Positions 1-13,253 of a stretch of 64,000 nt of DNA are shown here, in pieces (within the stretch, counting starts at the first letter, position 1; each line of letters starts with the position of its first letter). A program made the position numbers and the translations under genes. The notes under the pieces are model-generated. The model worked only from the letters and a program-made list of their open reading frames with translations. It made no database searches and was not told the origin of the DNA. Source of the DNA: Liolophura sinensis (taxonomy: Eukaryota > Mollusca > Polyplacophora > Chitonida > Chitonidae). The DNA is taken from contig NC_088299.1 in assembly GCF_032854445.1 (NCBI RefSeq), positions 17,787,608 through 17,851,607 of the forward strand, written 5' to 3'.

Positions 1-77
1 TACAAAACCACGGCGTTATACATGGAGCGTGTGAGGCTGAACTACGTGCATAAGCAACCAGTTAGCCAAAGTCTTTT

Positions 78-385
78 TTGAGAATCATCAGGCCAGGTTC
101 CCTGCGGATTCGTGGCTCTGTGCTGACAAGTGAAACAGTGGGGTCCGTCACCCCTCACAGTCACTTCTCTCAGAAACAAATGAGACTGTGCCACCGGTGA
201 CAGATTTAATCAGAGCCCACTGTTAGAAAACCTCTGTACCTTCTGACTCCTGTGGCGTAGCACCAGGGTTAATGTCTCATTCCAGAAGTGCCTCATGCCA
301 TGGGTATTCTTTAACCTGTATATTACAACAACTGTTATTCTAACAGGGTGTACAGAAGTCGGGCGATGTTGATTTGAACAGGGTG
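78..385 (+). repeat. Dispersed repeat, copy A
   Basis: This segment is ~80% alike to 9088-9405 in the same orientation, sharing GGCTCTGTGCTGACAAGT, CTGTGCCACCGGTG and CACCAGGGTTAATGTCTCAT. It is non-coding. A short, more diverged relative occurs near 2215-2310 (GTGACAGATTCAATCA). No element structure is recognised. Confidence 0.8.
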
Positions 386-3106
386 GCATTCTTCTGATAT
401 GATAGGAAATTTATCACCGTTCAATCAAATCCATAGCCCATATTGTTGGTCTAAATGATGGCTTAACTGCTACTAGCCATTGATGTTCAATAAATGTTAG
501 AATCATGATCACCACTGGCCTGTCCCAAATCGACAAAATAGCAACCATAGTTGAAAAAGGGTTATTTAATGTCATAGAATTACTTACATCGTTATGTTAC
601 TTTACCAAAAAATTGTATCAGTCAAAGAGTGAACGCTTATTTCCGTGCGATTGTGACCTTAACCAGTAAGGGATAACTGAGAACGTTATCGGTGAGAACA
701 TTGTAGAATACGTCTTCTTACCTATACTGACGCACGCCACTTAATGTTGCCTTTTGTGCTCTGTTGGCTACATGGATTCTTCAGGAAAACGATAACGCTT
801 TCTTTAAGGTGGTTGGGCGTTCGATTCCCTCTGCCGCTGCTCAGGATGTGTTTTCAAGGGTGTGATTTATTCTGCAGAAGATGCGCTTAACATATCAGAT
901 CCCAGAAGAATTGCTTATATTGCGACTGGCCGCTGATTTTTCATATATTTGTAAAAAAAAGAAATATCTATTTTGTATCTTCTTGTAAGCTAAAAGAAAG
1001 CATATACGCTTCAATTATCGAATATCGATACTCGGAGTAACGGAGAAATGTCCACAGGTATATCAGCTGGGTTATAGACGCTCCTTTGCAGGTGATTAGC
1101 CGTGATTTGATAATGGTGTACTAGACACGGCTGTGTGCTGTGTCACTGCTGATCCGGAACTCCAGTTCTGGGTAATGTTTGACAGAAAACATACCACATG
1201 CTCAAGTTTGGACAGACTAGAAGCGGAATACAATTATACGGCTGAAAAGAAAGCCCTTAATGTTTGATCCAATACACAGAATAAGGGATTTATCTAGCCA
1301 GTCCATAACTGGCCTAACGGGTGAGCCTCATTAGAGCTTGTCTGGTGACATCAATAGCTTGCTGGTTAATCTGACATGTAGGTATATCATCACATCCACT
1401 TTTCACAGTACCATCGCCCTCGCTGCGGAAGTAGTTCTAACAATTGTTTAGTTGGGGGAAAACACACACACTCACCGTCAAGCCGAGTGTTCAAGATATC
1501 TCATTCCCTGAAGATGTAAGGGCAGCCAATATTCTCGTTTCTTTTCTCATCCTTAACACTCTGGTAAATGAGCATTGCTTCCCGAGCACTCAGGGTGTTT
1601 TTTCTCGGTTTTCTAGACACGGCTTTTGTTACGACACAACATAAACAGGTCAACGTTACGGCTTCTAGTCCAGATGTTGAACGAAGAGAAGCCATATCTT
1701 ATACAATCATCATCAAGAAACCTTGGGGCTCATTAAAGGCTTCTATTACCATTTATTATCTCATTATACGAGATAACTGAGTGGCAGAGAGGCACGCTTA
1801 CATCCAGCGCCTGAGTTTTCTGTGGTTTTTTTATTTTTTATTTATTTATTTGACTGGAATGCATCTGAAATGCATGTTCATGAATCCCATCTCCTCACTA
1901 AGCTGTTAGATACAGAACATATTTTGACTCAAAAGTTATTTTCTACAACTTTACTGGAAATGTCTCACCATGCGAAACAGTAAGATCTGTTGAAACCAAC
2001 ACCCTTTCAGTTTGATGATACACTGTACAATGTCTTCTACAAGAACAGTTTTCCGTTGTTTATATTTCATATTAGATGAGGTAAGAAAGAAACACGGCGA
2101 CTATTATTACGTTATCTGGACAGGTAATCAGGCAGCCTTGTTCTACACCCAGTTCTATAGGGATCGTGGATCTCAACCTCAGTACTGAAGTATATGGGGC
2201 ATCATTCATTTCACACGCCAGTCAATTCTGTCTCGTCTACTGGGAGCTGTGCAACTGGTGACAGATTCAATCAATGCCCTGTGTTCGAAAATGTCGCTCC
2301 CTGGTGACAAAAAAGAGAATACCATATCTCTTGTGACCAGAGTCCAGTAACGCAGTTAAATGGAAACCAGCAATGGTCATTGAAGCGTGATAATGGACAT
2401 TCAGGAGAAGGTCAACAAATGCTTACATCCCATCGCCTATATACGCAGAGTAACTTCGCGCGGCACTGAGTAGGCTAAATTGTTATTTTCAGATTCAACA
2501 CTGACATCACAGTCCTGTGTAATATGAACTCCCCTGAAGCACGTCCTAGTATAATCCTACAGTCCAATCAGCATGTGCTGGATTCGGATCCGCAACACCA
2601 CTAAACACAGACGACCGGAGCCCCATTATAACATTACCACTGTCATCCAAACCTTGTCTATCCAATACTAACACGCGGGGTTTCCCATATATCGTTTTCT
2701 CACATAGATTTACATGATAACTAGCAAGTATTTCTTCATCGCGTATGCAGGGGCGGATCTGTGCTGCATAAAGTTGCGGTATCAATGTACTTCTCAGATA
2801 TTATTTATTCCATGTACAGTACAATTTGATGCTTCCCGTCATATAAATGAAAGGCGATAGTGCCGCATATTCCAGGATGGGAATGTGAAATGAGCTTACC
2901 GGCGCCGGAAGCCAAGTTCAGGTCGAACCACCTATCGTGATTGAGTCTGAAGTCTTTACATTCAACCTTCAAGCGAATTGAAAACAAATAACGCCATTTT
3001 CTGGAAACATCTGTCGTATGTCACTGAAAAAGGTGAGAATTTCCAAGTCGTTCCTCGATTCGTGCTGAACTCGAGCTTGTGGCAAATGATTCCACTCAGA
3101 ACAAAA

Positions 3107-3252
3107 TGCGAAGGCCTGACAGCAACCTGCGGATTGTCGTGAGTTTCCCCCGGGCTCTGTCCGATTTCATCCCAGCATAATGCTGACCGCCGTCGTATCA
3201 GTGAAATATTCTTGAGAACGGCGTAAAACACCAATCAAATGAATAAATAATT
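3107..3252 (+). mobile_element. 5'-truncated SINE
   Basis: GGCCTGACAGCAACCTGCGG, CATAATGCTGACCGCCGTCG and CGGCGTAAAACACCAATCAA match the family body and tail on the plus strand. Confidence 0.8.
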
Positions 3253-3550
3253 CCACCCAGAAGAGTCCACCTCATCCTTGAGACAAATCATTAGATACAT
3301 AACAGGCTACCGCACGCTTAACATGTATCAAATCCCTCAATGAAAACACTACGATAACAAACCATAAAATACACAGAGGTGGTCCCAAATAACCACCACA
3401 GAAAAGATATTTAAACGCTCTTTTATCCTAAAAAAGATGTAAAAAAAATATTGAGGGCCATATTTACAAAAACATTTATCACACTTTTTCATCCGAATAT
3501 TTTGTTTTCTCCACCCTTAATTAAGATCAGATATGATGTGTATAAACTAT

Positions 3551-3697
3551 TTATTTTTTATTTATTTATTTATTTGATGGGTGTTTTACGCCATACCCAA
3601 AAAGATTTCACTTATACGACGGCGGCGAGCACTATGGTGGGTGAAAACCGGGCAGAGCCCGGGGGAAACCCACGACCATCCGCAGGTTGTTGACCTG
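3551..3697 (-). mobile_element. 5'-truncated SINE, minus strand
   Basis: The reversed tail (TTTATTTATTTATTTGATGG) leads into GTGTTTTACGCCATACCC and TTTCACTTATACGACGGCGG, ending with ATCCGCAGGTTGTTGACC. It lies 300 bp from, and opposite in direction to, the copy at 3107. Confidence 0.82.
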
Positions 3698-4431
3698 TAT
3701 TAAATACGCAGCTGGACATTCATTGTCTTCTTCCAGTATTCCAGGTTAACAGATTTCCATTTTTGTATTAAACACTTCGATCTTCAGCTGTGCAAAAATG
3801 ACAGCGGTTTCTAGGACAATTTCAGCGTGTAACACTGTCATTAGAATAAACGACAAAAGTTACTTGCTTTTTGGAGAAGCCGTCTAAAAGCACCGGAGAA
3901 GCCGTTCAAGATTCTGACTCTAATATATATGATATATGGGTGCATTAGTGCCCTTACAGGATGTTCACAACGCAATATGAGAATGTCCCCAGAACCTACT
4001 TTCTCACGTAGTGTTAATGGTACACATCCCGTCGGTTCGTGGCTAAAACGTGCAATGATAACGGTTGTAGATGTCATATTGTTGAGGATGTTGTTGTTAT
4101 TAATCTGGACAAATGCTTTGCACGAAGACCCAGTATTAAAGGTTCGCTATCTCTCAAATTTGAGACGTAAGTGGACAGAGTACAGGGCTCACTAGCAGCT
4201 CAATTTCCTGGAAAAAGTTACGTGGAACGTTTTGTAGCATGCAGTTATAATGCAACCGTTGAATAACCGAAAAATCTTCAGATCAAACACACAGACAGAC
4301 AAACAAACATAATTCAACTTTTAGCAACAACGTCAGTCTTCTAATATTTTTGTTCATATTTACCTTCAGTTTAAAAAAAATCAGCTTCAGACTTAGGCCT
4401 ATATGTAATTCTAAATATGTAAATATATATA

Positions 4432-4455
4432 TATCAATTTCCGAAGTTCAGTGAG

Positions 4456-4518
<63 letters not shown>

Positions 4519-4546
4519 AATACTCACTGAACTTCGGAAATTGATA
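4432..4546. repeat. (TA)n tract flanked by perfect 28-bp inverted repeats
   Basis: Left arm 4432-4459 and right arm 4519-4546 are exact reverse complements (TATCAATTTCCGAAGTTCAG on the left against CTGAACTTCGGAAATTGATA on the right). The 59-bp centre is almost pure TA. The right arm belongs to the retroelement coding fragment that follows, so the left arm is an inverted copy of coding sequence. Strong hairpin or cruciform potential is expected. Confidence 0.9.
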
Positions 4547-5495
4547 CGTAAACATGAACGAGGCCTTACTGAAGACGAACACGAGTATCTAACCAAATTT
4601 GAATCGAAAACCAGCAATTTCTATGGTCTTAAAAGCACATAAATCAAAACAGATTACCATGGCTACTGAAGACCAGAAATCAGGGTTCATTACACTGCAC
4701 TGTCCTTCCGATTTGAAATTTACCCGCGTCATATTCGGGCAAATATCCCATATTCCCTTGCCAGAAAAATCTGTGCAATAGTAAACGTAAAACTGAAACA
4801 AAATGGGAGGCTAATAGAACTTAAATCATGTTTACACAACAGGTGTTATCCGGAAGGATTAATTGACAAAGGAATTAGGAGTGCGCAGAGTCATTCACTG
4901 ACTGAACTGAGGGAACCCTCACAGAAAAACCTGACGAGGAGGTAATTCCATTTATTTCAACACATTATCCCAGTAATAAAAACTTCCTCCCAATCATTGT
5001 GAATACCCTACCAATTCTAAAAAGCAGTGACAAGATGAAAGATATCCTAGCCAAATCTAAGGTCATTAATAGCAAACGACATGCTCCAAGCCTAAAAAAT
5101 TGTTAAGTCGGGCTCACTTTTCAGAAAAATCTGTGACTCTGTCGGTCTCTAAATGCAATAAACCTTGATGTGGAGTACGCATACACATGTTAGGAGGATC
5201 AAGCTTTCAGTCTGAGAGAAAAGATTCTTTGTTTAATGTAAAATTTGACATGTGCCGCACTGTAAAAAAAATGTTGTATATGCACTTGTTTGCATGGGAT
5301 GTGGCAAACAATATATTGGCCAGACCTCAGATCTCCGCTCCAGATTGACGCTGCATCGACAACATATCAGTGAGCACATACGCTCGTGTGCACTATCACT
5401 GACTCCCTCGTTTAAAGTTTTTCCATTTTATAAAGTATTAGATGGAAATCAAGCCACCTTAGATGTAAAAGAAACTTTCTTCCATAAATAAATAC
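4515..5495 (+). mobile_element. Decayed Penelope-like retroelement fragment with GIY-YIG endonuclease end
   Basis: Conceptual reading on the plus strand shows short stretches typical of the C-terminal half of Penelope-like proteins: a region with IPFISTHYPSN and VNTLPILKSS resembling the reverse-transcriptase-to-endonuclease linker, then (5252-5491) a GIY-YIG-type endonuclease with VVYALVCMGCGKQYIGQT and an LTLHRQHI..H block. The reverse transcriptase core is not seen, so this is a 5'-truncated, broken copy with several breaks. A fossil. Confidence 0.75.
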
Positions 5496-6054
5496 AACCC
5501 ATGTCTCAATGGTAGTCATCGGCCCTTATATTGTATCTTATAATATCATGATGTACCACATGCTTGTATAATTTATGTTGATTAATTTTGTCAAACCAGT
5601 TCACTTTAATTACTCATTGCATATATATCCCATTGTATATGTACAAATATTATGTCACAGATTATCCGCAGGGTCATCCGTTTGATGCTAATAAAGACGC
5701 ATCGTCACTGGTCGCCCTGCGGATAGGCACTCTTAGGTACTGATTTCTCTATTGTTTGCTACTTAACAGCTTTATACATGTACGACCTTGTTCCCAGCAA
5801 CAATTTATCCATGTATTATGCCATGTAACTAAACCACTGCCTGTTTTGACATGTACGTAACATGTTCCTTAGTTACTGGTAACACATATCCTATAAAAAA
5901 AAGACCTCTGTGGACATTCATATTCATATTCCTTGAGAATAACATGAGGAATATAACAGAATGTAGACAGTTAAGAAGGCGTTTTATTATTGTTTTTTTC
6001 CTACGTAAATTCTCCTCACCAGGGGATCTTTCTCTATTTCTTCAAATATATATA

Positions 6055-7585
6055 CACTGACGGCCAAAAGAAACTTTACAAAGAGCTCAAATCAATTTAT
6101 TTTGCCAAAGCAAAAAAAAAAACAGGTTGACTGAAGTTTAATATATTGAAAAGATCAATGTCTTTTAGATATTGAAAGTCTTCAGTAAGAACGGGCAAAG
6201 CAGCTGTCAAATCATTTTTACAAGTGAACAAACAGAGCAGGCGTAGAAAAATAGCCATTCCATCTTGGTTAACAATGGGCAGAGTATACAAAAATTGATT
6301 ATTTTTAAAATCAGTAAATATCAAAACCAATCAATATCGCGTGTGGCCACCCTTGCTTCAATGCATGCAAAAACTCTCCGACCCATCGAAAAAGTCAGTC
6401 GTCTGATGAGATGACGTGGGATTCGTTGCCATTCATCTTGGAGAGCAAACGCCAGTTCGGTTGGCTGCAAGGTGTGGCCGTTGTCTTACTCGACGTCCCA
6501 CGATATCCACCTATGCGGGACATATCTGGGGAACGTGCAGGCCCCGGCAAGATGCTGACGTCGTTGGCGTCCAAGAAGTTGTGCACAGCTCGAGCTGTAT
6601 GGGATCTGGCGTTGTCATTCTGGTACAGGACACTACGTGGCTGCTGTTGAAGGAATGGCAGGACAACAGGACGTAGAATTTCATCCACGTAACGTTGAGC
6701 TGTTAGGTTCCCGTAAATGATGACCGGTGGTGTCCGTTCCTCTCCACAAATCCCACACTATCACGCTGTCGCCACCAAACGGTACCACCTTCTGGACGCA
6801 TGATGCAGCCATTCGTTCGTCTTCGACGGTAAACTCGCTGTCTACCATCAGCTCGGAACAGGCAGAAGCGGCTTTCATCCGTGAAAACAACACGTTGCCT
6901 ATCATGTCGCTGCCAAAGGCGTACAATTCGAGCCCATCGTAACCTCTGGCGACGATGTTCGGCTGTCAACAAGTGCCCTCTGAATGGTCGATAGGCCCTA
7001 ATTCCGTGAGCCATGAGTCTCCTGGACACGGTCTGCCGACTGATCCCGTGACCTAAGGCATTGATTGACGATGACGTCACTATCAGGAAGCGGTTGCTCA
7101 GGTGCAAGGTGCGCAGGTAGCCGTCTTCTCTGGGCACAGTTACACTAGGCCTGCCTGTTCTTGGCCTGTCCGATGTCTGCCCTGTCTGTCTGTAACGTTG
7201 CATCAAGTTTGACAGTTACTCGAGAGCAGCCAAAGGTCCTTTCAAGTTGGGCATGGGTGGTTCCCATGGACCCAGGGCCCTCTCGCGTTGTTCTGGAGTC
7301 AATCGAGGCATTACTTTTGGTGTTTTTAGTCAGTGTGCAAGTCCAGAACACTGTGTGTAACGTTTGTATACACTTATTACATGTGCAGTTGTGGCTATCC
7401 ATGGGTCACGTGATTTTTCAACATTCTTCGTTGTCTCAAAACAAATTCGTGTGGGCGTATATGACGCTTGTCGCACATGGGAATATGCTTCGTGCAATGT
7501 TTTCCTACAATAATTTGGTATTAATTTGCTGAAAAGGCTGGGTAGATTTCACTGACAGTCGTAAAGTTTCCAACTTTTGTAAATT
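6055..7585 (-). mobile_element. Decayed Tc1/mariner DNA transposon
   Basis: Minus-strand transposase pieces are clear. Near 7205-7320 MPRLTPEQRERALG is followed in another frame by ERTFGCSRVTVKL; 6703-7206 holds QTGQTSDRPRTGRPSV, the second helix-turn-helix (GISRQTVSRRL) and VVFTDESRF (first catalytic Asp); 6395-6688 holds LYQNDNARSHTARAV (second Asp). The third acidic block, expected as SPDMSPIEHLWD, has degenerated to SPDMSRIGGYRG, so the catalytic triad is lost. Several frameshifts exist. The left terminal repeat begins CACTGACGGCCAAAAGAAAC at 6055 after a TA; the right end near 7561-7585 (GTAAAGTTTCC..) is diverged, so that boundary is approximate. Confidence 0.88.
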
Positions 7586-9087
7586 TCCATTTTCAACAAG
7601 GACATCTAGTGATGTGGATGACAAAATAAAATGTCTTCAAGTTTTTGGTCGCTTAATCTTAATAAACGACAAAATGAAAGAGAACAATGAATGGAGTCCC
7701 GCATGAAGCCAACTGAGATAAAAAGAAAGAAAGAATAAAATGCAGTCTATTAGCCAGACATCTGAGTACGTCGTGTCCCAACATTAGGACTTTCACAGTT
7801 CGCTTCCAGCCATTTTACTTTGTACTCCCTGCACAAGACACGATCTTTATTAATCTCGCCTGAGGAAAGCTTTGATACCCCCCATCCTCCGGGGCTACTT
7901 TATTTCGTAATGGCGACGTACTCTTGTGTAATAACCTATACATATATAAAGGCCCCGGGGATATAATCAGACCAGCACGGATACATGTAACTGATCTGGC
8001 ATCAAACGAGAATCATTCTAGCTATTATATATTATGCCTACATGTATCAGTACACTGGTCATATCAAATTCACATTACAGCTTTGAAATTACATAGAGCT
8101 TATTTTAAGAATGTAAAGTAGGTACATGTAACGATAATCCCCGATGGGAGAAATGACAGAACGACACGCATCAGTCCGTCAATGGGTAATGAATTTGTAT
8201 GGACAAATCCAAAATGAAGAAAACAAAATTCGGTATAAACGATGCATATCAATGAAAACAATACCTTGAAGTAGTAAAATGTAACCGGATATCCGATCCA
8301 TATCGCTCCTGTTCATGATGTGGCCATTTAAATAGTAAAATATGACACCGCTGAATTTATTTTGAGCCTTGTGAATTGTAAGTTCACTATATTCATGTAC
8401 CAAACACACGCTCACATAACCGTTAGCTTCAAAATAATGTGGCTAGCAATATGACATCAGAATGTCATTTTCGTCATGATGTGAGAACTCCAACCGACCA
8501 TCTGCGTTCGGATATCAATTTATAACTATCATTTCACAATTTATGACTCCCCACATGACAAATTGTATCACTTTATGGCATCTGTTGTAGCGATATTTAT
8601 AAATCGCTTCCGCTTTGCCAATCCGCAGAACCTAATTGTCGCACATAAATGTAATTTAGCTCTGCTCTATTGCCAATTCTATTACCCGAAGGACACGGCA
8701 TATTAATTCTGGAAACTGCAAAAGAGAAACCTGTCTGCGCCAAATTGTGTTGATGTCGCCGATCAGACGTGTTTATGTCCTGTATGTCGGTCGGGAATGT
8801 GTCCACTAGCCATTGGGGGTCCTGGAGAATTACCCTTATTACCATCACTTCTCTGTTCCATTTGGAGACCACTGCATCGAATTCCATGGCATTGTTCACA
8901 TCGTGATGTACTTTGTTTTGGACGAAATGAATCTTGTTTGTATTTCAAAATTATTCTTCACATGACTCTGACGGAACCACTTGGTCAGGGTAAAGAATTC
9001 TTGACGTGAGAACTCGTGTACTCTAAGTTCTTTATATCTAGGGACATGCGCCACAAAAAAAATAACCCTTTTTGGCCTTGTTGTTTG

Positions 9088-9405
9088 GGAATCATTTATG
9101 CCGGTTCCCTGTGGATTCATGGCTCTGTGCTGACAAGTTAAACAGTGGGTCCGTTAGCCCTAACAGTCAGTTCTCTCGGACACAAAGGGAACTGTGCCAC
9201 CGGTGTCAGACTTAATCAGAGCCCAGTGTTAGAAAATCCCGGTCCCTTCTGTAAAAACTAGATTCCTGTGGAGTAGCACCAGGGTTAATGTCTCATTCCA
9301 GAAGTGCCTCGTGCCATGGGTATTCTTTAGTCAATAACGTCTGCATACAGCAATAATTGATATTCTCTCAGGGGGTACAGACGTCAAGCGATATGGATTT
9401 GAATA
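9088..9405 (+). repeat. Dispersed repeat, copy B
   Basis: Direct-orientation partner of 78-385, about 9 kb away, with the same block order and small indels (an extra ~16 bp around CTGTAAAAACTAGATT). Confidence 0.8.
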
Positions 9406-9777
9406 CGTATTCTTCGGATATTTTCTGTTATACATACTCTTCGGATATTTTCTGATATACTTATTCTTCTGGTATGTTCGTAGAGAATTCATGCATTATC
9501 AGTATTGTTGGTGTGACTGGTGCCTTAACCGCCCCTAGTTTGTAATGTTTGACATGTCACCTACGGAGTAAATCAGAAGGAGGCATGCTACGAAATAGGA
9601 TGTCACAGGTTTTTTCGCATGGCCTTAGTATTCCTCAGATCATATGAAAGGCAGTAAATTTGTTTTCTCTAATCAGCGAAAATGAGCGCCTTCCTTCTCA
9701 ATACATTGTGTTATGGATTTTAAGATGGTGGGATGATAGAAAGCCATAGAAGTAGCAAATACAATCATCATAACTGA

Positions 9778-11185
9778 AGACGTACATCATGGGGAGTAAA
9801 ACCAGAGCAGCGACGACGGTGCGATAGCTGACAAACGGTCACTCGTAACTGCTGAAATAAGGTCTCTTGTCAATTTACCTCAGTCAGGGTTTTGTTCTGC
9901 CTGTTCATGTAAACTCATAAATAGTAGCATTTCGCACGCCCCCTAGAAACATGGCTTAAGCATAATTACGTAAAAAAAATTTGCAGCGATGTAAATTGCA
10001 ATTTATTGGACGCAACTGATGTAGAATTTCTCAAACTGTAATGTTTTCATCACCCACATCACATTTTCAATTTATAAATCTTTGATTTAGTTGCTTTTTA
10101 ACATCAAATGCATGAGTATTTCACACATCCGGCAGTGATCATTTTGATAGGCGGAGAAGACTGAGAGCCGGCCTGGGATAAACCATCGAATTATGGCAAG
10201 TTACTGACGGACAACCATGCAAAAGTACACTCACCATATTATCTGTGGATGAGAAATGACTAATGCAACCTTGCATTAAAGCATGACACAAGGAGTAATA
10301 TACATTTAATATGACTGCTATAACCATAGTTAAAACACAGATGATACGACTCTCGCACATAGGGGTGAGTTACACTGGTGTTTGAAATGTATACCTCCAG
10401 TTTTCCACAAATGATACGCAAAGTTGTAGGCAGCAGCTCCACAGGTAAGTAAGTAAAAATTTGAAGACTTGGTTTCCAGTGATGTATAGAGAACGATGTG
10501 ACTGTCGGCGGCCGTCTTTGTTTTCCAGATGGTTAACCTTGAGTGGACGGTAACTCTGTTACATTCTCTTTGTACTAAAGTTATATATGATTGTAATATC
10601 AAGAAGTACAGCATAGAGAGTAGAACCAGTGCAGCGACGGAAGTGTAATAGTCGACAAATAGTCACACGTAACTAGTGAAATACGTCCACTTAGGGTTTA
10701 GGTTAAGGTTTAATATCACTTGTGGAACTCCAAAAGCTATGAGTCTTACATCGCAGAACCTGTAGGCCCTATCAACAATCGAAATTTCTGCACCTTCGGC
10801 AATTCACTGCTATGAAATATTTCTATTATATCATTCCATTTTTACAGCGTGTTTTTTTTTTTCATCCAATCTGCAATTCTGATTTCAAGCATGGTTTTCT
10901 TAAAATGCCGTTCGGTACCAGTAGCCTACATCGAAATGCAAGATTTCTGTTAGAGTTGTTCCCCTTGGTTTGCCACATATAATGATATAATACACATAGA
11001 CAGTCGGTAGTTATAAGTATGAAGGAAACAATGAACAACAAAATGATGAGTAACTCAGAGCAACAATGTTACATTCTCTCTTGTACTAGAGTTATATGTG
11101 TTTGTAATATCTGTAAGCAGTACAGCACAGAGAGTAGAATCAGAGCAGCGACGGCAGTGTAATAGTCGACAAATGGTCACACTTT
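9778..11185 (+). repeat. Three direct copies of a ~75-120-bp segment
   Basis: Copies at about 9778-9850, 10560-10690 and 11055-11185 share AGAGTAGAA(C/T)CAG(T/A)GCAGCGACGG-like sequence followed by AATAGTCGACAAAT.GTCAC. The two right-hand copies are most alike and also share GTTACATTCTCT upstream. The DNA between them shows no gene. Confidence 0.7.
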
Positions 11186-12792
11186 TTTTATGTCCAGCCT
11201 ACAACTTGTTTTCCCCAATAATTAGGCAAGAGTTCCTCATAAAATTTGTACTTTTAATTTCAAATCCGATGACTCCAGAGTTCTGGGAATTATTTTTACT
11301 AAAATACTTCGGCAGTGTATCCACTGTGGATTTCTGGTAGTTTGCTGCACTTCAAATAGGTTTTTTTTATCTAAGTTTAGAAAAGTTCGTTAGTAATGAT
11401 ATCATAGTATATTAGACATAATATATTAGACATGGACATAGAAACACTGAGTAACAAAATGATAGAATTACACACAGGAAGTTGATACATACACGTACAA
11501 GCAGTCCGACAGAGGCAGGCAAAGTATTCCAGACAATTAATCTTCAACATTTGAGTGTGTACCTAAATTATCATTGAGTGAGCCATGAGTTTGAAAAAAT
11601 GTGACAAGCGATGCTTTAGTCTCAGTGCTGATCTTCGCCTTAATGTTTGTTATACATCCTATTTCAGCCACCCTAACAGACGTGTCCATTTCATGCGTGT
11701 AAAATGAAAATAGTGATACGCAAAGTATCCCACAAAAACGACTGAATCCCATTTAACAGAATACGATCGGATAGTGGACCATACACGCAACGAGTAGCTT
11801 AACAACATGCATGGACATGCCACGATTAATAAGCCTATTCCTCAGATTCCAGTGTCTGACGCTGTCAAAAATGAGTTTTAACATCTAAAACAGTCAAATA
11901 CAATGAGATGCGGAAAATTTGAACACGATGGCCGTTAAGACAAAAAAATAGTTCAGCGATATCATGGCTTATAGTCAAAAAGTAAGTGTTTCGTTCACAC
12001 ACCTACAATGGCTTTATAACAAACTCCACTCCTACGATAATGTGGTTGGAGGACACCATATAGAGCCAGGAGCATTATATTGTGAGGACTTTTTGTCGTT
12101 CGACAACAACATGCATTAAACGGGCGTGTACGGTTCGTGCGTATTACCGCAAGACAACGTTTCCTGCGAAGAAAGCTTTGTTGAACATATATCACTTTAT
12201 ATTAAAAAAAAATTCTCAGCTTTACTTTTTGTTCGCTCGTTTTAATGCATTTGAGAAACGGTTTATTGTTTATTCGTGCTGGACAAAGATGGTTTGTGAG
12301 GAAACTAGTGGTGTAGTAACGATGTAGTACAAGAGAGCCACGTCCAATCCACCTTCGCCCTTGTGCGGAAAAGGGCACCCCTTCGTCGTCACACTTTTAC
12401 TTGTGCATTCTGATTTGGAAGTTGGGGGTTAGGTATTTCATCAATATCTTGACTTTTTATATGGTTTCAGCGATAGCATGCAGACATTTTATCTTACTGT
12501 ATAGGGTAGAAAGTTTGAGGGCGTTCTAACTTGGTTTGAAGAAGAAACAAACATTAATTATGCAAAATAAGCGACAGATGCACCAACTAAGACGTTTCTA
12601 AGCATTTGATCACTCCATGTACTCTTACATGCTGTTCTTTGTCTCATGTTTTGTTTTCCACTTTTAACCAGTCAAACTGTTCTAATTATCCAACATTTTT
12701 TCTTATACAGTACATTACCAGTTCTTGGCATTTTCTTTGTATCATTTGCGTTATACCTTATTGCCAACAATAAGAATCAGGGATTGGGTTAG

Positions 12793-12873
12793 TTATATCA
12801 TGAATGTGCGTTATAATCATAATTGTGTGTTATAATTATAAATGTGTGTTATACTCATAAATGTGTGTTATAA
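12793..12873 (+). repeat. ~20-bp tandem repeat (4 copies)
   Basis: GTGTGTTATAATCATAAAT-like units recur four times. The surroundings (11.8-13.2 kb) show no recognisable gene. Confidence 0.75.
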
Positions 12874-13253
12874 GATTTGACTCTTTATAGACATGGACTC
12901 TTCTAATGTTAACACAGAGACGCAAAAATAATTAGGGGCCTTCCAGCAAAATGTAGGTTTCTGTACCCGCAACTGCTTGAACATATTATGAAAGTACAGA
13001 ATTTGTTATTGCAGCTAGAGTATAGGCTTATATGAGAGACAAATCACTAACACCCCTTACAAAGATCCGCTAGTTACCTTATAACAAGGTCTACAGTCTA
13101 CAGAGCGTGATGGCAGGGAGAGGCGATCCTCGGTGTTTAAATAGGCCAGTGTACTATACATTCTGAATGGTATAGCTTCTGCCTAGGCTATGGCGTGCCT
13201 TTGTATAGACACTATGACGTATGAGCTGTCTAAATATAGTACCGTGAGCGTGC

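Larger units (their letters stand above)
386..4430. other. Non-coding stretch with SINE copies only
   Basis: Apart from two SINE copies (3107-3252, 3551-3697) and a possible repeat relative near 2215-2310, I see no exon chain, RNA gene or conserved protein block on either strand. Open frames are short and without recognisable domains. Confidence 0.6.
7590..13250. other. Region without a recognised gene
   Basis: It contains copy B of the dispersed repeat, the three-copy segment at 9.8-11.2 kb and a short tandem repeat at 12.8 kb. Short open frames on both strands have no recognisable domain or splice context. It ends at the CRE/TATA region of the ligase gene. Confidence 0.55.

Noticed and set aside
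2546-2785. 79-residue minus-strand frame
   Set aside because: No domain, no splice partners and no neighbouring exon-like segments; chance length in this base composition.
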